Below are positions 23,601 through 38,600 of a stretch of DNA of 64,000 nt, in pieces. The DNA is from Ricordea florida (Eukaryota; Cnidaria; Anthozoa; Corallimorpharia; Ricordeidae). Every line of letters begins with the position of its first letter. Position 1 is the first letter of the stretch. The notes under the pieces were generated by a model that did no database searches, was not told the origin of the DNA, and saw only the letters and a program-made list of their open reading frames with translations. The stretch spans positions 4,967,706 through 5,031,705 of the forward strand of contig OX453273.1 of NCBI GenBank assembly GCA_949710005.1, read 5' to 3'. The position numbers and the translations under genes are program-made.

Positions 23601-26600
23601 GTGTCCACATCAAGCAGTGTATCAACGTCATCAAGTTATTCAAGGTAACACAACATAATACTGCTAGCTCCTTTGGCTATGTTTTTGTTTATCACTACCT
23701 ATCGCACTTTTAAAAGAAACAATTTATAGGTGTCGGTCAATAGAGTTATGGAACATAGTCATTTTGCAATCAAATTTTGATATCCAACGGCTTGGTAGTT
23801 GTGTAATGTTGTAATAATTTTGACAACTTGAGTAGATTTCGTCACAAGAGTTTGCGAGTTTTGTACCGTCAGGTGGTGGTACTTATGTCTCTGTCAAAAT
23901 ATGTGGCTGGTTTCTTAAGCCATAATGTTATTGGCTGCTTTTACGTAAGGGAATGGGGATATTGGCTGTCAAGACTCAGTTCTTATTATTAAGTTTTTGT
24001 AGTGACATTAATTAGTTAAGATACTTGTGGTATTTGTTTACTGATATTAATTAGAAAGAAACTACAAGTATTAGCAAAAATATACATTACTACACTGTAC
24101 TTATCTGCATTTGCTTTGTCAACATCGTCTTGTGTGTCCACATCAAGCAGTGTGTCGACGTCGTCAACAAGCACTTCATCAACGTCGAGTTCTTCAAGGT
24201 ACTTTAATATACCATTGCTATTTGGACGTTGTATTCAAGTCACTGGATATTTTGGGTTTTTTTTTATCAAACATAACATCAAGCTGATTGCAAATACTTA
24301 GTTATTGAATGTGGACTATTTAGAACATTGCTTGTGTGAGTGTATGGAGACCAAAAACTTAGGAAGACGACTAAAAGCTACAAATGTTCTAGGGTAGATT
24401 AAAAGAGTTCAAAAGACAACTTTGATTAAACTATTAAGTAGCTCTCACAACTTTTTATATCCGAGGTTAAGAATCATATAACTGAGGCCTGAACATCAAA
24501 ACAAAAGAAAATATTTCAAGTCTACAAAAGGAAAGCTGCGGCATTCATAGCTGAAAACAAACAAAAACCATTTTAGAGCATTGTGTGATATCCCATATAG
24601 ACCATTAGCGTGAGGTGACTCAACTGATGAACTGTCTTGAGCTAATAAGACAACTTAAGGTTTTCGTTGCAGCCAGGATTCAAAAAATGTACTAAATTGA
24701 AGCACGCTTTGAAAGTCGTTTCACCTTAAAATAATACTGCTTACCTGCATTTCCTCTTTAACCATCATAATGTGAATATATTCTTGTGTGTCCACCTCCA
24801 GCAGTGCTTCAACGTCATCAAGTGTATCGACATCGTCAAGTGTGTCGACATCAAGCAGTGCATCTACATCATCAAGTGTGTCAACATCGTCTAGTGTGTC
24901 TACATCAAGCAGTGTATCAACGTCATCAAGTTATTCAAGGTACCACAAAATAACCCTGCTAGGTGCTTAGCCATATGTCGTCAGACACAAGTACCTTGTG
25001 CACTTTTAAACGAAAGACATCTAAGTTGCTTGATTTGAGCTATCGACCATAGACTTGTTGTATCTATATTTCCATTGTCCGGGAGTTGGTACATCTATAA
25101 TAATGTGTTGTTCATGTTGACTATGGTTTTGAAAAGTTAAGCAAATGTGGTTTTAAGAATATATTGGTTCCCAAACGACAACTGGTACTATTTATTAATC
25201 TGTCAGACTATGTGATTGGTCGTTAAAGCCATAATGTTATTAACTCCTTTTACCTAAAGAAATGGTGTTATTATTCAGTTTTTGTAATACATCAGTTAGT
25301 TAGGATACATCTTGTATGTGGTTATTAAGATAAAATAGGCGGAAACCACAAGTACTTATTTGCATTTGCTTTGTCAACATCGTCTAGTGTGTCCACATCA
25401 AGCAGTGTGTCGACGTCATCAAGTGTGTCAACCTCGTCTAGTGTGTCGACATCAAGCAGTGCATCTACGTCATCAAGTGCATCCACGTCGTCTAGCGTGT
25501 CGACATCAAGCAGTGCATCGACGTCATCAAGTGTGTCAAGCTCGTCTAGTGTGTCCACATCAAGCAGTGCATCTACGTCATCAAGTGCATCCACATCGTC
25601 TAGCGTGTCGACATCAAGCAGTGCATCGACGTCATCAAGTGTGTCAACATCGTCTAGTGTGTCCACATCAAGCAGTGTATCAACGTCATCAAGTTATTCA
25701 AGGTAACACAACATAATACTGCTAGCTCCTTTGGCTATGTTTTTGTTTATCACTACCTATCGCACTTTTAAAAGAAACAATTTATAGGTGTCGGTCAATA
25801 GAGTTATGGAACATAGTCATTTTGCAATCAAATTTTGATATCCAACGGCTTGGTAGTTGTGTAATGTTGTAATAATTTTGACAACTTGAGTAGATTTCGT
25901 CACAAGAGTTTGCGAGTTTTGTACCGTCAGGTGGTGGTACTTATGTCTCTGTCAAAATATGTGGCTGGTTTCTTAAGCCATAATGTTATTGGCTGCTTTT
26001 ACGTAAGGCAATGGGGATATTGGCTGTCAAGACTCAGTTCTTATTATTAAGTTTTTGTAGTGACATTAATTAGTTAAGATACTTGTGGTATTTGTTTACT
26101 GATATTAATTAGAAAGAAACTACAAGTATTAGCAAAAATATACATTACTACACTGTACTTATCTGCATTTGCTTTGTCAACATCGTCTTGTGTGTCCACA
26201 TCAAGCAGTGTGTCGACGTCGTCAACAAGCACTTCATCAACGTCGAGTTCTTCAAGGTACTTTAATATACCATTGCTATTTGGACGTTGTATTCAAGTCA
26301 CTGGATATTTTGGTTTTTTTTTTATCAAACATAACATCAAGCTGATTGCAAATACTTAGTTATTGAATGTGGACTATTTAGAACATTGCTTGTGTGAGTG
26401 TATGGAGACCAAAAACTTAGGAAGACGACTAAAAGCTACAAATGTTCTAGGGTAGATTAAAAGAGTTCAAAAGACAACTTTGATTAAACTATTAAGTAGC
26501 TCTCACAACTTTTTATATCCGAGGTTAAGAATCATATAACTGAGGCCTGAACATCAAAACAAAAGAAAATATTTCAAGTCTACAAAAGGAAAGCTGCGGC

Positions 26601-29600
26601 ATTCATAGCTGAAAACAAACAAAAACCATTTTAGAGCATTGTGTGATATCCCATATAGACCATTAGCGTGAGGTGACTCAACTGATGAACTGTCTTGAGC
26701 TAATAAGACAACTTAAGCTTTTCGTTGCAGCCAGGATTCAAAAAATGTACTAAATTGAAGCACGCTTTGAAAGTCGTTTCACCTTAAAATAATACTGCTT
26801 ACCTGCATTTCCTCTTTAACCATCATAATGTGAATATATTCTTGTGTGTCCACATCCAGCAGTGCTTCAACGTCATCAAGTGTATCGACATCGTCAAGTG
26901 TGTCGACATCAAGCAGTGCATCTACATCATCAAGTGTGTCAACATCGTCTAGTGTGTCTACATCAAGCAGTGTATCAACGTCATCAAGTTATTCAAGGTA
27001 GAACAAAATAACCCTGCTAGGTGCTTAGCCATATGTCGTCAGACACAACTACCTTATGCACTTTTAAACGAAAGACATCTAAGTTGCTTGATTTGAGGTA
27101 TCGACCATAGATTTGTTGTATCTATATTTCCATTGTCCGGGAGTTGGTACATCTATAATAATGTGTTGTTCATGTTGACTATGGTTTTGAAAAGTTAAGC
27201 AAATGTGGTTTTAAGAATATATTGGTTCCCAAACGACAACTGGTACTATTTATTAATCTGTCAGACTATGTGATTGGTCGTTAAAGCCATAATGTTATTA
27301 ACTCCTTTTACCTAAAGAAATGGTGTTATTATTCAGTTTTTGTAATACATCAGTTAGTTAGGATACATCTTGTATGTGGTTATTAAGATAAAATAGGCGG
27401 AAACCACAAGTACTTATTTGCATTTGCTTTGTCAACATCGTCTAGTGTGTCCACATCAAGCAGTGTGTCGACGTCATCAAGTGTGTCAACCTCGTCTAGT
27501 GTGTCGACATCAAGCAGTGCATCTACGTCATCAAGTGCATCCACGTCGTCTAGCGTGTCGACATCAAGCAGTGCATCGACGTCATCAAGTGTGTCAAGCT
27601 CGTCTAGTGTGTCGACATCAAGCAGTGCATCTACGTCATCAAGTGCATCCACATCGTCTAGCGTGTCGACATCAAGCAGTGCATCGACGTCATCAAGTGT
27701 GTCAACATCGTCTAGTGTGTCCACATCAAGCAGTGTATCAACGTCATCAAGTTATTCAAGGTAACACAACATAATACTGCTAGCTCCTTTGGCTATGTTT
27801 TCGTTTATCACTACCTATCGCACTTTTAAAAGAAACAATTTATAGGTGTCGGTCAATAGAGTTATGGAACATAGTCATTTTGCAATCAAATTTTGATATC
27901 CAACGGCTTGGTAGTTGTGTAATGTTGTAATAATTTTGACAACTTGAGTAGATTTCGTCACAAGAGTTTGCGAGTTTTGTACCGTCAGGTGGTGGTACTT
28001 ATGTCTCTGTCAAAATATGTGGCTGGTTTCTTAAGCCATAATGTTATTGGCTGCTTTTACGTAAGGCAATGGGGATATTGGCTGTCAAGACTCAGTTCTT
28101 ATTATTAAGTTTTTGTAGTGACATTAATTAGTTAAGATACTTGTGGTATTTGTTTACTGATATTAATTAGAAAGAAACTACAAGTATTAGCAAAAATATA
28201 CATTACTACACTGTACTTATCTGCATTTGCTTTGTCAACATCGTCTTGTGTGTCCACATCAAGCAGTGTGTCGACGTCGTCAACAAGCACTTCATCAACG
28301 TCGAGTTCTTCAAGGTACTTTAATATACCATTGCTATTTGGACGTTGTATTCAAGTCACTGGATATTTTGGTTTTTTTTTTATCAAACATAACATCAAGC
28401 TGATTGCAAATACTTAGTTATTGAATGTGGACTATTTAGAACATTGCTTGTGTGAGTGTATGGAGACCAAAAACTTAGGAAGACGACTAAAAGCTACAAA
28501 TGTTCTAGGGTAGATTAAAAGAGTTCAAAAGACAACTTTGATTAAACTATTAAGTAGCTCTCACAACTTTTTATATCCGAGGTTAAGAATCATATAACTG
28601 AGGCCTGAACATCAAAACAAAAGAAAATATTTCAAGTCTACAAAAGGAAAGCTGCGGCATTCATAGCTGAAAACAAACAAAAACCATTTTAGAGCATTGT
28701 GTGATATCCCATATAGACCATTAGCGTGAGGTGACTCAACTGATGAACTGTCTTGAGCTAATAAGACAACTTAAGCTTTTCGTTGCAGCCAGGATTCAAA
28801 AAATGTACTAAATTGAAGCACGCTTTGAAAGTCGTTTCACCTTAAAATAATACTGCTTACCTGCATTTCCTCTTTAACCATCATAATGTGAATATATTCT
28901 TGTGTGTCCACATCCAGCAGTGCTTCAACGTCATCAAGTGTATCGACATCGTCAAGTGTGTCGACATCAAGCAGTGCATCTACATCATCAAGTGTGTCAA
29001 CATCGTCTAGTGTGTCTACATCAAGCAGTGTATCAACGTCATCAAGTTATTCAAGGTAGAACAAAATAACCCTGCTAGGTGCTTAGCCATATGTCGTCAG
29101 AGACAACTACGTTATGCACTTTTAAACGAAAGACATCTAAGTTGCTTGATTTGAGCTATCGACCATAGATTTGTTGTATCTATATTTCCATTGTCCGGGA
29201 GTTGGTACATCTATAATAATGTGTTGTTCATGTTGACTATGGTTTTGAAAAGTTAAGCAAATGTGGTTTTAAGAATATATTGGTTCCCAAACGACAACTG
29301 GTACTATTTATTAATCTGTCAGACTATGTGATTGGTCGTTAAAGCCATAATGTTATTAACTCCTTTTACCTAAAGAAATGGTGTTATTATTCAGTTTTTG
29401 TAAACATCAGTTAGTTAGGATACATCTTGTATGTGGTTATTAAGATAAAATAGGCGGAAACCACAAGTACTTATTTGCATTTGCTTTGTCAACATCGTCT
29501 AGTGTGTCCACATCAAGCAGTGTGTCGACGTCATCAAGTGTGTCAACCTCGTCTAGTGTGTCGACATCAAGCAGTGCATCTACGTCATCAAGTGCATCCA

Positions 29601-32600
29601 CGTCGTCTAGCGTGTCGACATCAAGCAGTGCATCGACGTCATCAAGTGTGTCAAGCTCGTCTAGTGTGTCCACATCAAGCAGTGCATCTACGTCATCAAG
29701 TGCATCCACATCGTCTAGCGTGTCGACATCAAGCAGTGCATCGACGTCATCAAGTGTGTCAACATCGTCTAGTGTGTCCACATCAAGCAGTGTATCAACG
29801 TCATCAAGTTATTCAAGGTAACACAACATAATACTGCTAGCTCCTTTGGCTATGTTTTTGTTTATCACTACCTATCGCACTTTTAAAAGAAACAATTTAT
29901 AGGTGTCGGTCAATAGAGTTATGGAACATAGTCATTTTGCAATCAAATTTTGATATCCAACGGCTTGGTAGTTGTGTAATGTTGTAATAATTTTGACAAC
30001 TTGAGTAGATTTCGTCACAAGAGTTTGCGAGTTTTGTACCGTCAGGTGGTGGTACTTATGTCTCTGTCAAAATATGTGGCTGGTTTCTTAAGCCATAATG
30101 TTATTGGCTGCTTTTACGTAAGGGAATGGGGATATTGGCTGTCAAGACTCAGTTCTTATTATTAAGTTTTTGTAGTGACATTAATTAGTTAAGATACTTG
30201 TGGTATTTGTTTACTGATATTAATTAGAAAGAAACTACAAGTATTAGCAAAAATATACATTACTACACTGTACTTATCTGCATTTTCTTTGTCAACATCG
30301 TCTTGTGTGTCCACATCAAGCAGTGTGTCGACGTCGTCAACAAGCACTTCATCAACGTCGAGTTCTTCAAGGTACTTTAATATACCATTGCTATTTGGAC
30401 GTTGTATTTAAGTCACTGGATATTTTGGGTTTTTTTTTATCAAACATAACATCAAGCTGATTGCAAATACTTAGTTATTGAATGTGGACTATTTAGAACA
30501 TTGCTTGTGTGAGTGTATGGAGACCAAAAACTTAGGAAGACGACTAAAAGCTACAAATGTTCTAGGGTAGATTAAAAGAGTTCAAAAGACAACTTTGATT
30601 AAACTATTAAGTAGGTCTCACAACTTTTTGTATCCGAGGTTAAGAATCATATAACTGAGGCCTGAAGATCAAAACAAAAGAAAATATTTCAAGTCTACAA
30701 AAGGAAAGCTGCGGCATTCATAGCTGAAAACAAACAAAAACCATTTTAGAGCATTGTGTGATATCCCATATAGACCATTAGCGTGAGGTGACTCAACTGA
30801 TGAACTGTCTTGAGCTAATAAGACAACTTAAGCTTTTCGTTGCAGCCAGGATTCAAAAAATGTACTAAATTGAAGCACGCTTTGAAAGTCGTTTCACCTT
30901 AAAATAATACTGCTTACCTGCATTTCCTCTTTAACCATCATAATGTGAATATATTCTATTGTGTCCACATCCAGCAGTGCTTCAACGTCATCAAGTGTAT
31001 CGACATCGTCAAGTGTGTCGACATCAAGCAGTGCATCTACATCATCAAGTGTGTCAACATCGTCTAGTGTGTCTACATCAAGCAGTGTATCAACGTCATC
31101 AAGTTATTCAAGGTACCACAAAATAACCCTGCTAGGTGCTTAGCCATATGTCGTCAGACACAAGTACCTTGTGCACTTTTAAACGAAAGACATCTAAGTT
31201 GCTTGATTTGAGCTATCGACCATAGATTTGTTGTATCTATATTTCCATTGTCCGGGAGTTGGTACATCTATAATAATGTGTTGTGTATGTTGACTATGGT
31301 TTTGAAAAGTTAAGCAAATGTGGTTTTAAGAATATATTGGTTCCCAAACGACAACTGGTACTATTTATTAATCTGTCAGACTATGTGATTGGTCGTTAAA
31401 GCCATAATGTTATTAACTCCTTTTACCTAAAGAAATGGTGTTATTATTCAGTTTTTGTAATACATCAGTTAGTTAGGATACATCTTGTATGTGGTTATTA
31501 AGATAAAATAGGCGGAAACCACAAGTACTTATTTGCATTTGCTTTGTCAACATCGTCTAGTGTGTCCACATCAAGCAGTGTGTCGACGTCATCAAGTGTG
31601 TCAACCTCGTCTAGTGTGTCGACATCAAGCAGTGCATCTACGTCATCAAGTGCATCCACGTCGTCTAGCGTGTCGACATCAAGCAGTGCATCGACGTCAT
31701 CAAGTGTGTCAAGCTCGTCTAGTGTGTCGACATCAAGCAGTGCATCTACGTCATCAAGTGCATCCACATCGTCTAGCGTGTCGACATCAAGCAGTGCATC
31801 GACGTCATCAAGTGTGTCAACATCGTCTAGTGTGTCCACATCAAGCAGTGTATCAACGTCATCAAGTTATTCAAGGTAACACAACATAATACTGCTAGCT
31901 CCTTTGGCTATGTTTTCGTTTATCACTACCTATCGCACTTTTAAAAGAAACAATTTATAGGTGTCGGTCAATAGAGTTATGGAACATAGTCATTTTGCAA
32001 TCAAATTTTGATATCCAACGGCTTGGTAGTTGTGTAATGTTGTAATAATTTTGACAACTTGAGTAGATTTCGTCACAAGAGTTTGCGAGTTTTGTACCGT
32101 CAGGTGGTGGTACTTATGTCTCTGTCAAAATATGTGGCTGGTTTCTTAAGCCATAATGTTATTGGCTGCTTTTACGTAAGGCAATGGGGATATTGGCTGT
32201 CAAGACTCAGTTCTTATTATTAAGTTTTTGTAGTGACATTAATTAGTTAAGATACTTGTGGTATTTGTTTACTGATATTAATTAGAAAGAAACTACAAGT
32301 ATTAGCAAAAATATACATTGCTACACTGTACTTATCTGCATTTGCTTTGTCAACATCGTCTTGTGTGTCCACATCAAGCAGTGTGTCGACGTCGTCAACA
32401 AGCACTTCATCAACGTCGAGTTCTTCAAGGTACTTTAATATACCATTGCTATTTGGACGTTGTATTCAAGTCACTGGATATTTTGGGTTTTTTTTTATCA
32501 AACATAACATTAAGCTGATTGCAAATACTTAGTTATTGAACGTGGATTTTTTAGAACTGACATTGCTTGTGTGAGTGTATGGAGACCAAAAACTTAGGAA

Positions 32601-35600
32601 GACGACTAAAAGCTACAAATGTTCTAGGGTAGATTAAAAGAGTTCAAAAGACAACTTTGATTAAACTATTAAGTAGCTCTCACAACTTTTTATATCAAAA
32701 ATCATATAACTGAGGCCTAAACATCAAAACAAAAGAAAATATTTCAAGTCTACAAAAGGAAAGCTGCGGCATTCATAGCTGAAAACAAACAAAAACCATT
32801 TTAGAGCATTGTGTGATATCCCATATAGACCATTAGCGTGAGGTGACTCAACTGATGAACTGTCTTGAGCTAATAAGACAACTTAAGCTTTTCGTTGCAG
32901 CCAGGATTCAAAAAATGTACTAAAGTGAAGCACGCTTTGAAAGTCGTTTCACCTTAAAATAATACTGCTTACCTGCATTTCCTCTTTAACCATCATAATG
33001 TGAATATATTCTTGTGTGTCCACATCCAGCAGTGCTTCAACGTCATCAAGTGTATCGACATCGTCAAGTGTGTCGACATCAAGCAGTGCATCTACATCAT
33101 CAAGTGTGTCAACATCGTCTAGTGTGTCTACATCAAGCAGTGTATCGACGTCATCAAGTTATTCAAGGTACCACAAAATAACCCTGCTAGGTGCTTAGCC
33201 ATATGTCGTCAGACACAACTACCTTATGCACTTTTAAACGAAAGACATCTAAGTTGCTTGATTTGAGCTATCGACCATAGATTTGTTGTATCTATATTTC
33301 CATTGTCCGGGAGTTGGTACATCTATAATAATGTGTTGTTCATGTTGACTATGGTTTTGAAAAGTTAAGCAAATGTGGTTTTAAGAATATATTGGTTCCC
33401 AAACGACAACTGGTACTATTTATTAATCTGTCAGACTATGTGATTGGTCGTTAAAGCCATAATGTTATTAACTCCTTTTACCTAAAGAAATGGTGTTATT
33501 ATTCAGTTTTTGTAATACATCAGTTAGTTAGGATACATCTTGTATGTGGTTATTAAGATAAAATAGGCGGAAACCACAAGTACTTATTTGCATTTGCTTT
33601 GTCAACATCGTCTAGTGTGTCCACATCAAGCAGTGTGTCGACGTCATCAAGTGTGTCAACATCGTCTAGTGTGTCCACATCAAGCAGTGCATCTACGTCA
33701 TCAAGTGCATCCACATCGTCTAGCGTGTCGACATCAAGCAGTGCATCGACGTCATCAAGTGTGTCAACATCGTCTAGTGTGTCCACATCAAGCAGTGTAT
33801 CAACGTCATCAAGTTATTCAAGGTAACACAACATAATACTGCTAGCTCCTTTGGCTATGTTTTTGTTTATCACTACCTATCGCACTTTTAAAAGAAACAA
33901 TTTATAGGTGTCGGTCAATAGAGTTATGGAACATAGTCATTTTGCAATCAAATTTTGATATCCAACGGCTTGGTAGTTGTGTAATGTTGTAATAATTTTG
34001 ACAACTTGAGTAGATTTCGTCACAAGAGTTTGCGAGTTTTGTACCGTCAGGTGGTGGTACTTATGTCTCTGTCAAAATATGTGGCTGGTTTCTTAAGCCA
34101 TAATGTTATTGGCTGCTTTTACGTAAGGCAATGGGGATATTGGCTGTCAAGACTCAGTTCTTATTATTAAGTTTTTGTAGTGACATTAATTAGTTAAGAT
34201 ACTTGTGGTATTTGTTTACTGATATTAATTAGAAAGAAACTACAAGTATTAGCAAAAATATACATTACTACACTGTACTTATCTGCATTTGCTTTGTCAA
34301 CATCGTCTTGTGTGTCCACATCAAGCAGTGTGTCGACGTCGTCAACAAGCACTTCATCAACGTCGAGTTCTTCAAGGTACTTTAATATACCATTGCTATT
34401 TGGACGTTGTATTCAAGTCACTGGATATTTTGGGTTTTTTTTTATCAAACATAACATCAAGCTGATTGCAAATACTTAGTTATTGAATGTGGACTATTTA
34501 GAACATTGCTTGTGTGAGTGTATCGAGACCAAAAACTTAGGAAGACGACTAAAAGCTACAAATGTTCTAGGGTAGATTAAAAGAGTTCAAAAGACAACTT
34601 TGATTAAACTATTAAGTAGCTCTCACAACTTTTTATATCCGAGGTTAAGAATCATATAACTGAGGCCTAAACATCAAAACAAAAGAAAATATTTCAAGTC
34701 TACAAAAGGAAAGCTGCGGCATTCATAGCTGAAAACAAACAAAAACCATTTTAGAGCATTGTGTGATATCCCATATAGACCATTAGCGTGAGGTGACTCA
34801 ACTGATGAACTGTCTTGAGCTAATAAGACAACTTAAGCTTTTCGTTGCAGCCAGGATTCAAAAAATGTACTAAATTGAAGCACGCTTTGAAAGTCGTTTC
34901 ACCTTAAAATAATACTGCTTACCTGCATTTCCTCTTTAACCATCATAATGTGAATATATTCTATTGTGTCCACATCCAGCAGTGCTTCAACGTCATCAAG
35001 TGTATCGACATCGTCAAGTGTGTCGACATCAAGCAGTGCATCTACATCATCAAGTGTGTCAACATCGTCTAGTGTGTCTACATCAAGCAGTGTATCAACG
35101 TCATCAAGTTATTCAAGGTACCACAAAATAACCCTGCTAGGTGCTTAGCCATATGTCGTCAGACACAAGTACCTTGTGCACTTTTAAACGAAAGACATCT
35201 AAGTTGCTTGATTTGAGCTATCGACCATAGATTTGTTGTATCTATATTTCCATTGTCCGGGAGTTGGTACATCTATAATAATGTGTTGTGTATGTTGACT
35301 ATGGTTTTGAAAAGTTAAGCAAATGTGGTTTTAAGAATATATTGGTTCCCAAACGACAACTGGTACTATTTATTAATCTGTCAGACTATGTGATTGGTCG
35401 TTAAAGCCATAATGTTATTAACTCCTTTTACCTAAAGAAATGGTGTTATTATTCAGTTTTTGTAATACATCAGTTAGTTAGGATACATCTTGTATGTGGT
35501 TATTAAGATAAAATAGGCGGAAACCACAAGTACTTATTTGCATTTGCTTTGTCAACATCGTCTAGTGTGTCCACATCAAGCAGTGTGTCGACGTCATCAA

Positions 35601-38600
35601 GTGTGTCAACCTCGTCTAGTGTGTCGACATCAAGCAGTGCATCTACGTCATCAAGTGCATCCACGTCGTCTAGCGTGTCGACATCAAGCAGTGCATCGAC
35701 GTCATCAAGTGTGTCAAGCTCGTCTAGTGTGTCGACATCAAGCAGTGCATCTACGTCATCAAGTGCATCCACATCGTCTAGCGTGTCGACATCAAGCAGT
35801 GCATCGACGTCATCAAGTGTGTCAACATCGTCTAGTGTGTCCACATCAAGCAGTGTATCAACGTCATCAAGTTATTCAAGGTAACACAACATAATACTGC
35901 TAGCTCCTTTGGCTATGTTTTCGTTTATCACTACCTATCGCACTTTTAAAAGAAACAATTTATAGGTGTCGGTCAATAGAGTTATGGAACATAGTCATTT
36001 TGCAATCAAATTTTGATATCCAACGGCTTGGTAGTTGTGTAATGTTGTAATAATTTTGACAACTTGAGTAGATTTCGTCACAAGAGTTTGCGAGTTTTGT
36101 ACCGTCAGGTGGTGGTACTTATGTCTCTGTCAAAATATGTGGCTGGTTTCTTAAGCCATAATGTTATTGGCTGCTTTTACGTAAGGCAATGGGGATATTG
36201 GCTGTCAAGACTCAGTTCTTATTATTAAGTTTTTGTAGTGACATTAATTAGTTAAGATACTTGTGGTATTTGTTTACTGATATTAATTAGAAAGAAACTA
36301 CAAGTATTAGCAAAAATATACATTGCTACACTGTACTTATCTGCATTTGCTTTGTCAACATCGTCTTGTGTGTCCACATCAAGCAGTGTGTCGACGTCGT
36401 CAACAAGCACTTCATCAACGTCGAGTTCTTCAAGGTACTTTAATATACCATTGCTATTTGGACGTTGTATTCAAGTCACTGGATATTTTGGGTTTTTTTT
36501 TATCAAACATAACATTAAGCTGATTGCAAATACTTAGTTATTGAACGTGGATTTTTTAGAACTGACATTGCTTGTGTGAGTGTATGGAGACCAAAAACTT
36601 AGGAAGACGACTAAAAGCTACAAATGTTCTAGGGTAGATTAAAAGAGTTCAAAAGACAACTTTGATTAAACTATTAAGTAGCTCTCACAACTTTTTATAT
36701 CAAAAATCATATAACTGAGGCCTAAACATCAAAACAAAAGAAAATATTTCAAGTCTACAAAAGGAAAGCTGCGGCATTCATAGCTGAAAACAAACAAAAA
36801 CCATTTTAGAGCATTGTGTGATATCCCATATAGACCATTAGCGTGAGGTGACTCAACTGATGAACTGTCTTGAGCTAATAAGACAACTTAAGCTTTTCGT
36901 TGCAGCCAGGATTCAAAAAATGTACTAAAGTGAAGCACGCTTTGAAAGTCGTTTCACCTTAAAATAATACTGCTTACCTGCATTTCCTCTTTAACCATCA
37001 TAATGTGAATATATTCTTGTGTGTCCACATCCAGCAGTGCTTCAACGTCATCAAGTGTATCGACATCGTCAAGTGTGTCGACATCAAGCAGTGCATCTAC
37101 ATCATCAAGTGTGTCAACATCGTCTAGTGTGTCTACATCAAGCAGTGTATCGACGTCATCAAGTTATTCAAGGTACCACAAAATAACCCTGCTAGGTGCT
37201 TAGCCATATGTCGTCAGACACAACTACCTTATGCACTTTTAAACGAAAGACATCTAAGTTGCTTGATTTGAGCTATCGACCATAGATTTGTTGTATCTAT
37301 ATTTCCATTGTCCGGGAGTTGGTACATCTATAATAATGTGTTGTTCATGTTGACTATGGTTTTGAAAAGTTAAGCAAATGTGGTTTTAAGAATATATTGG
37401 TTCCCAAACGACAACTGGTACTATTTATTAATCTGTCAGACTATGTGATTGGTCGTTAAAGCCATAATGTTATTAACTCCTTTTACCTAAAGAAATGGTG
37501 TTATTATTCAGTTTTTGTAATACATCAGTTAGTTAGGATACATCTTGTATGTGGTTATTAAGATAAAATAGGCGGAAACCACAAGTACTTATTTGCATTT
37601 GCTTTGTCAACATCGTCTAGTGTGTCCACATCAAGCAGTGTGTCGACGTCATCAAGTGTGTCAACATCGTCTAGTGTGTCCACATCAAGCAGTGCATCTA
37701 CGTCATCAAGTGCATCCACATCGTCTAGCGTGTCGACATCAAGCAGTGCATCGACGTCATCAAGTGTGTCAACATCGTCTAGTGTGTCCACATCAAGCAG
37801 TGTATCAACGTCATCAAGTTATTCAAGGTAACACAACATAATACTGCTAGCTCCTTTGGCTATGTTTTTGTTTATCACTACCTATCGCACTTTTAAAAGA
37901 AACAATTTATAGGTGTCGGTCAATAGAGTTATGGAACATAGTCATTTTGCAATCAAATTTTGATATCCAACGGCTTGGTAGTTGTGTAATGTTGTAATAA
38001 TTTTGACAACTTGAGTAGATTTCGTCACAAGAGTTTGCGAGTTTTGTACCGTCAGGTGGTGGTACTTATGTCTCTGTCAAAATATGTGGCTGGTTTCTTA
38101 AGCCATAATGTTATTGGCTGCTTTTACGTAAGGCAATGGGGATATTGGCTGTCAAGACTCAGTTCTTATTATTAAGTTTTTGTAGTGACATTAATTAGTT
38201 AAGATACTTGTGGTATTTGTTTACTGATATTAATTAGAAAGAAACTACAAGTATTAGCAAAAATATACATTACTACACTGTACTTATCTGCATTTGCTTT
38301 GTCAACATCGTCTTGTGTGTCCACATCAAGCAGTGTGTCGACGTCGTCAACAAGCACTTCATCAACGTCGAGTTCTTCAAGGTACTTTAATATACCATTG
38401 CTATTTGGACGTTGTATTCAAGTCACTGGATATTTTGGGTTTTTTTTTATCAAACATAACATCAAGCTGATTGCAAATACTTAGTTATTGAATGTGGACT
38501 ATTTAGAACATTGCTTGTGTGAGTGTATCGAGACCAAAAACTTAGGAAGACGACTAAAAGCTACAAATGTTCTAGGGTAGATTAAAAGAGTTCAAAAGAC

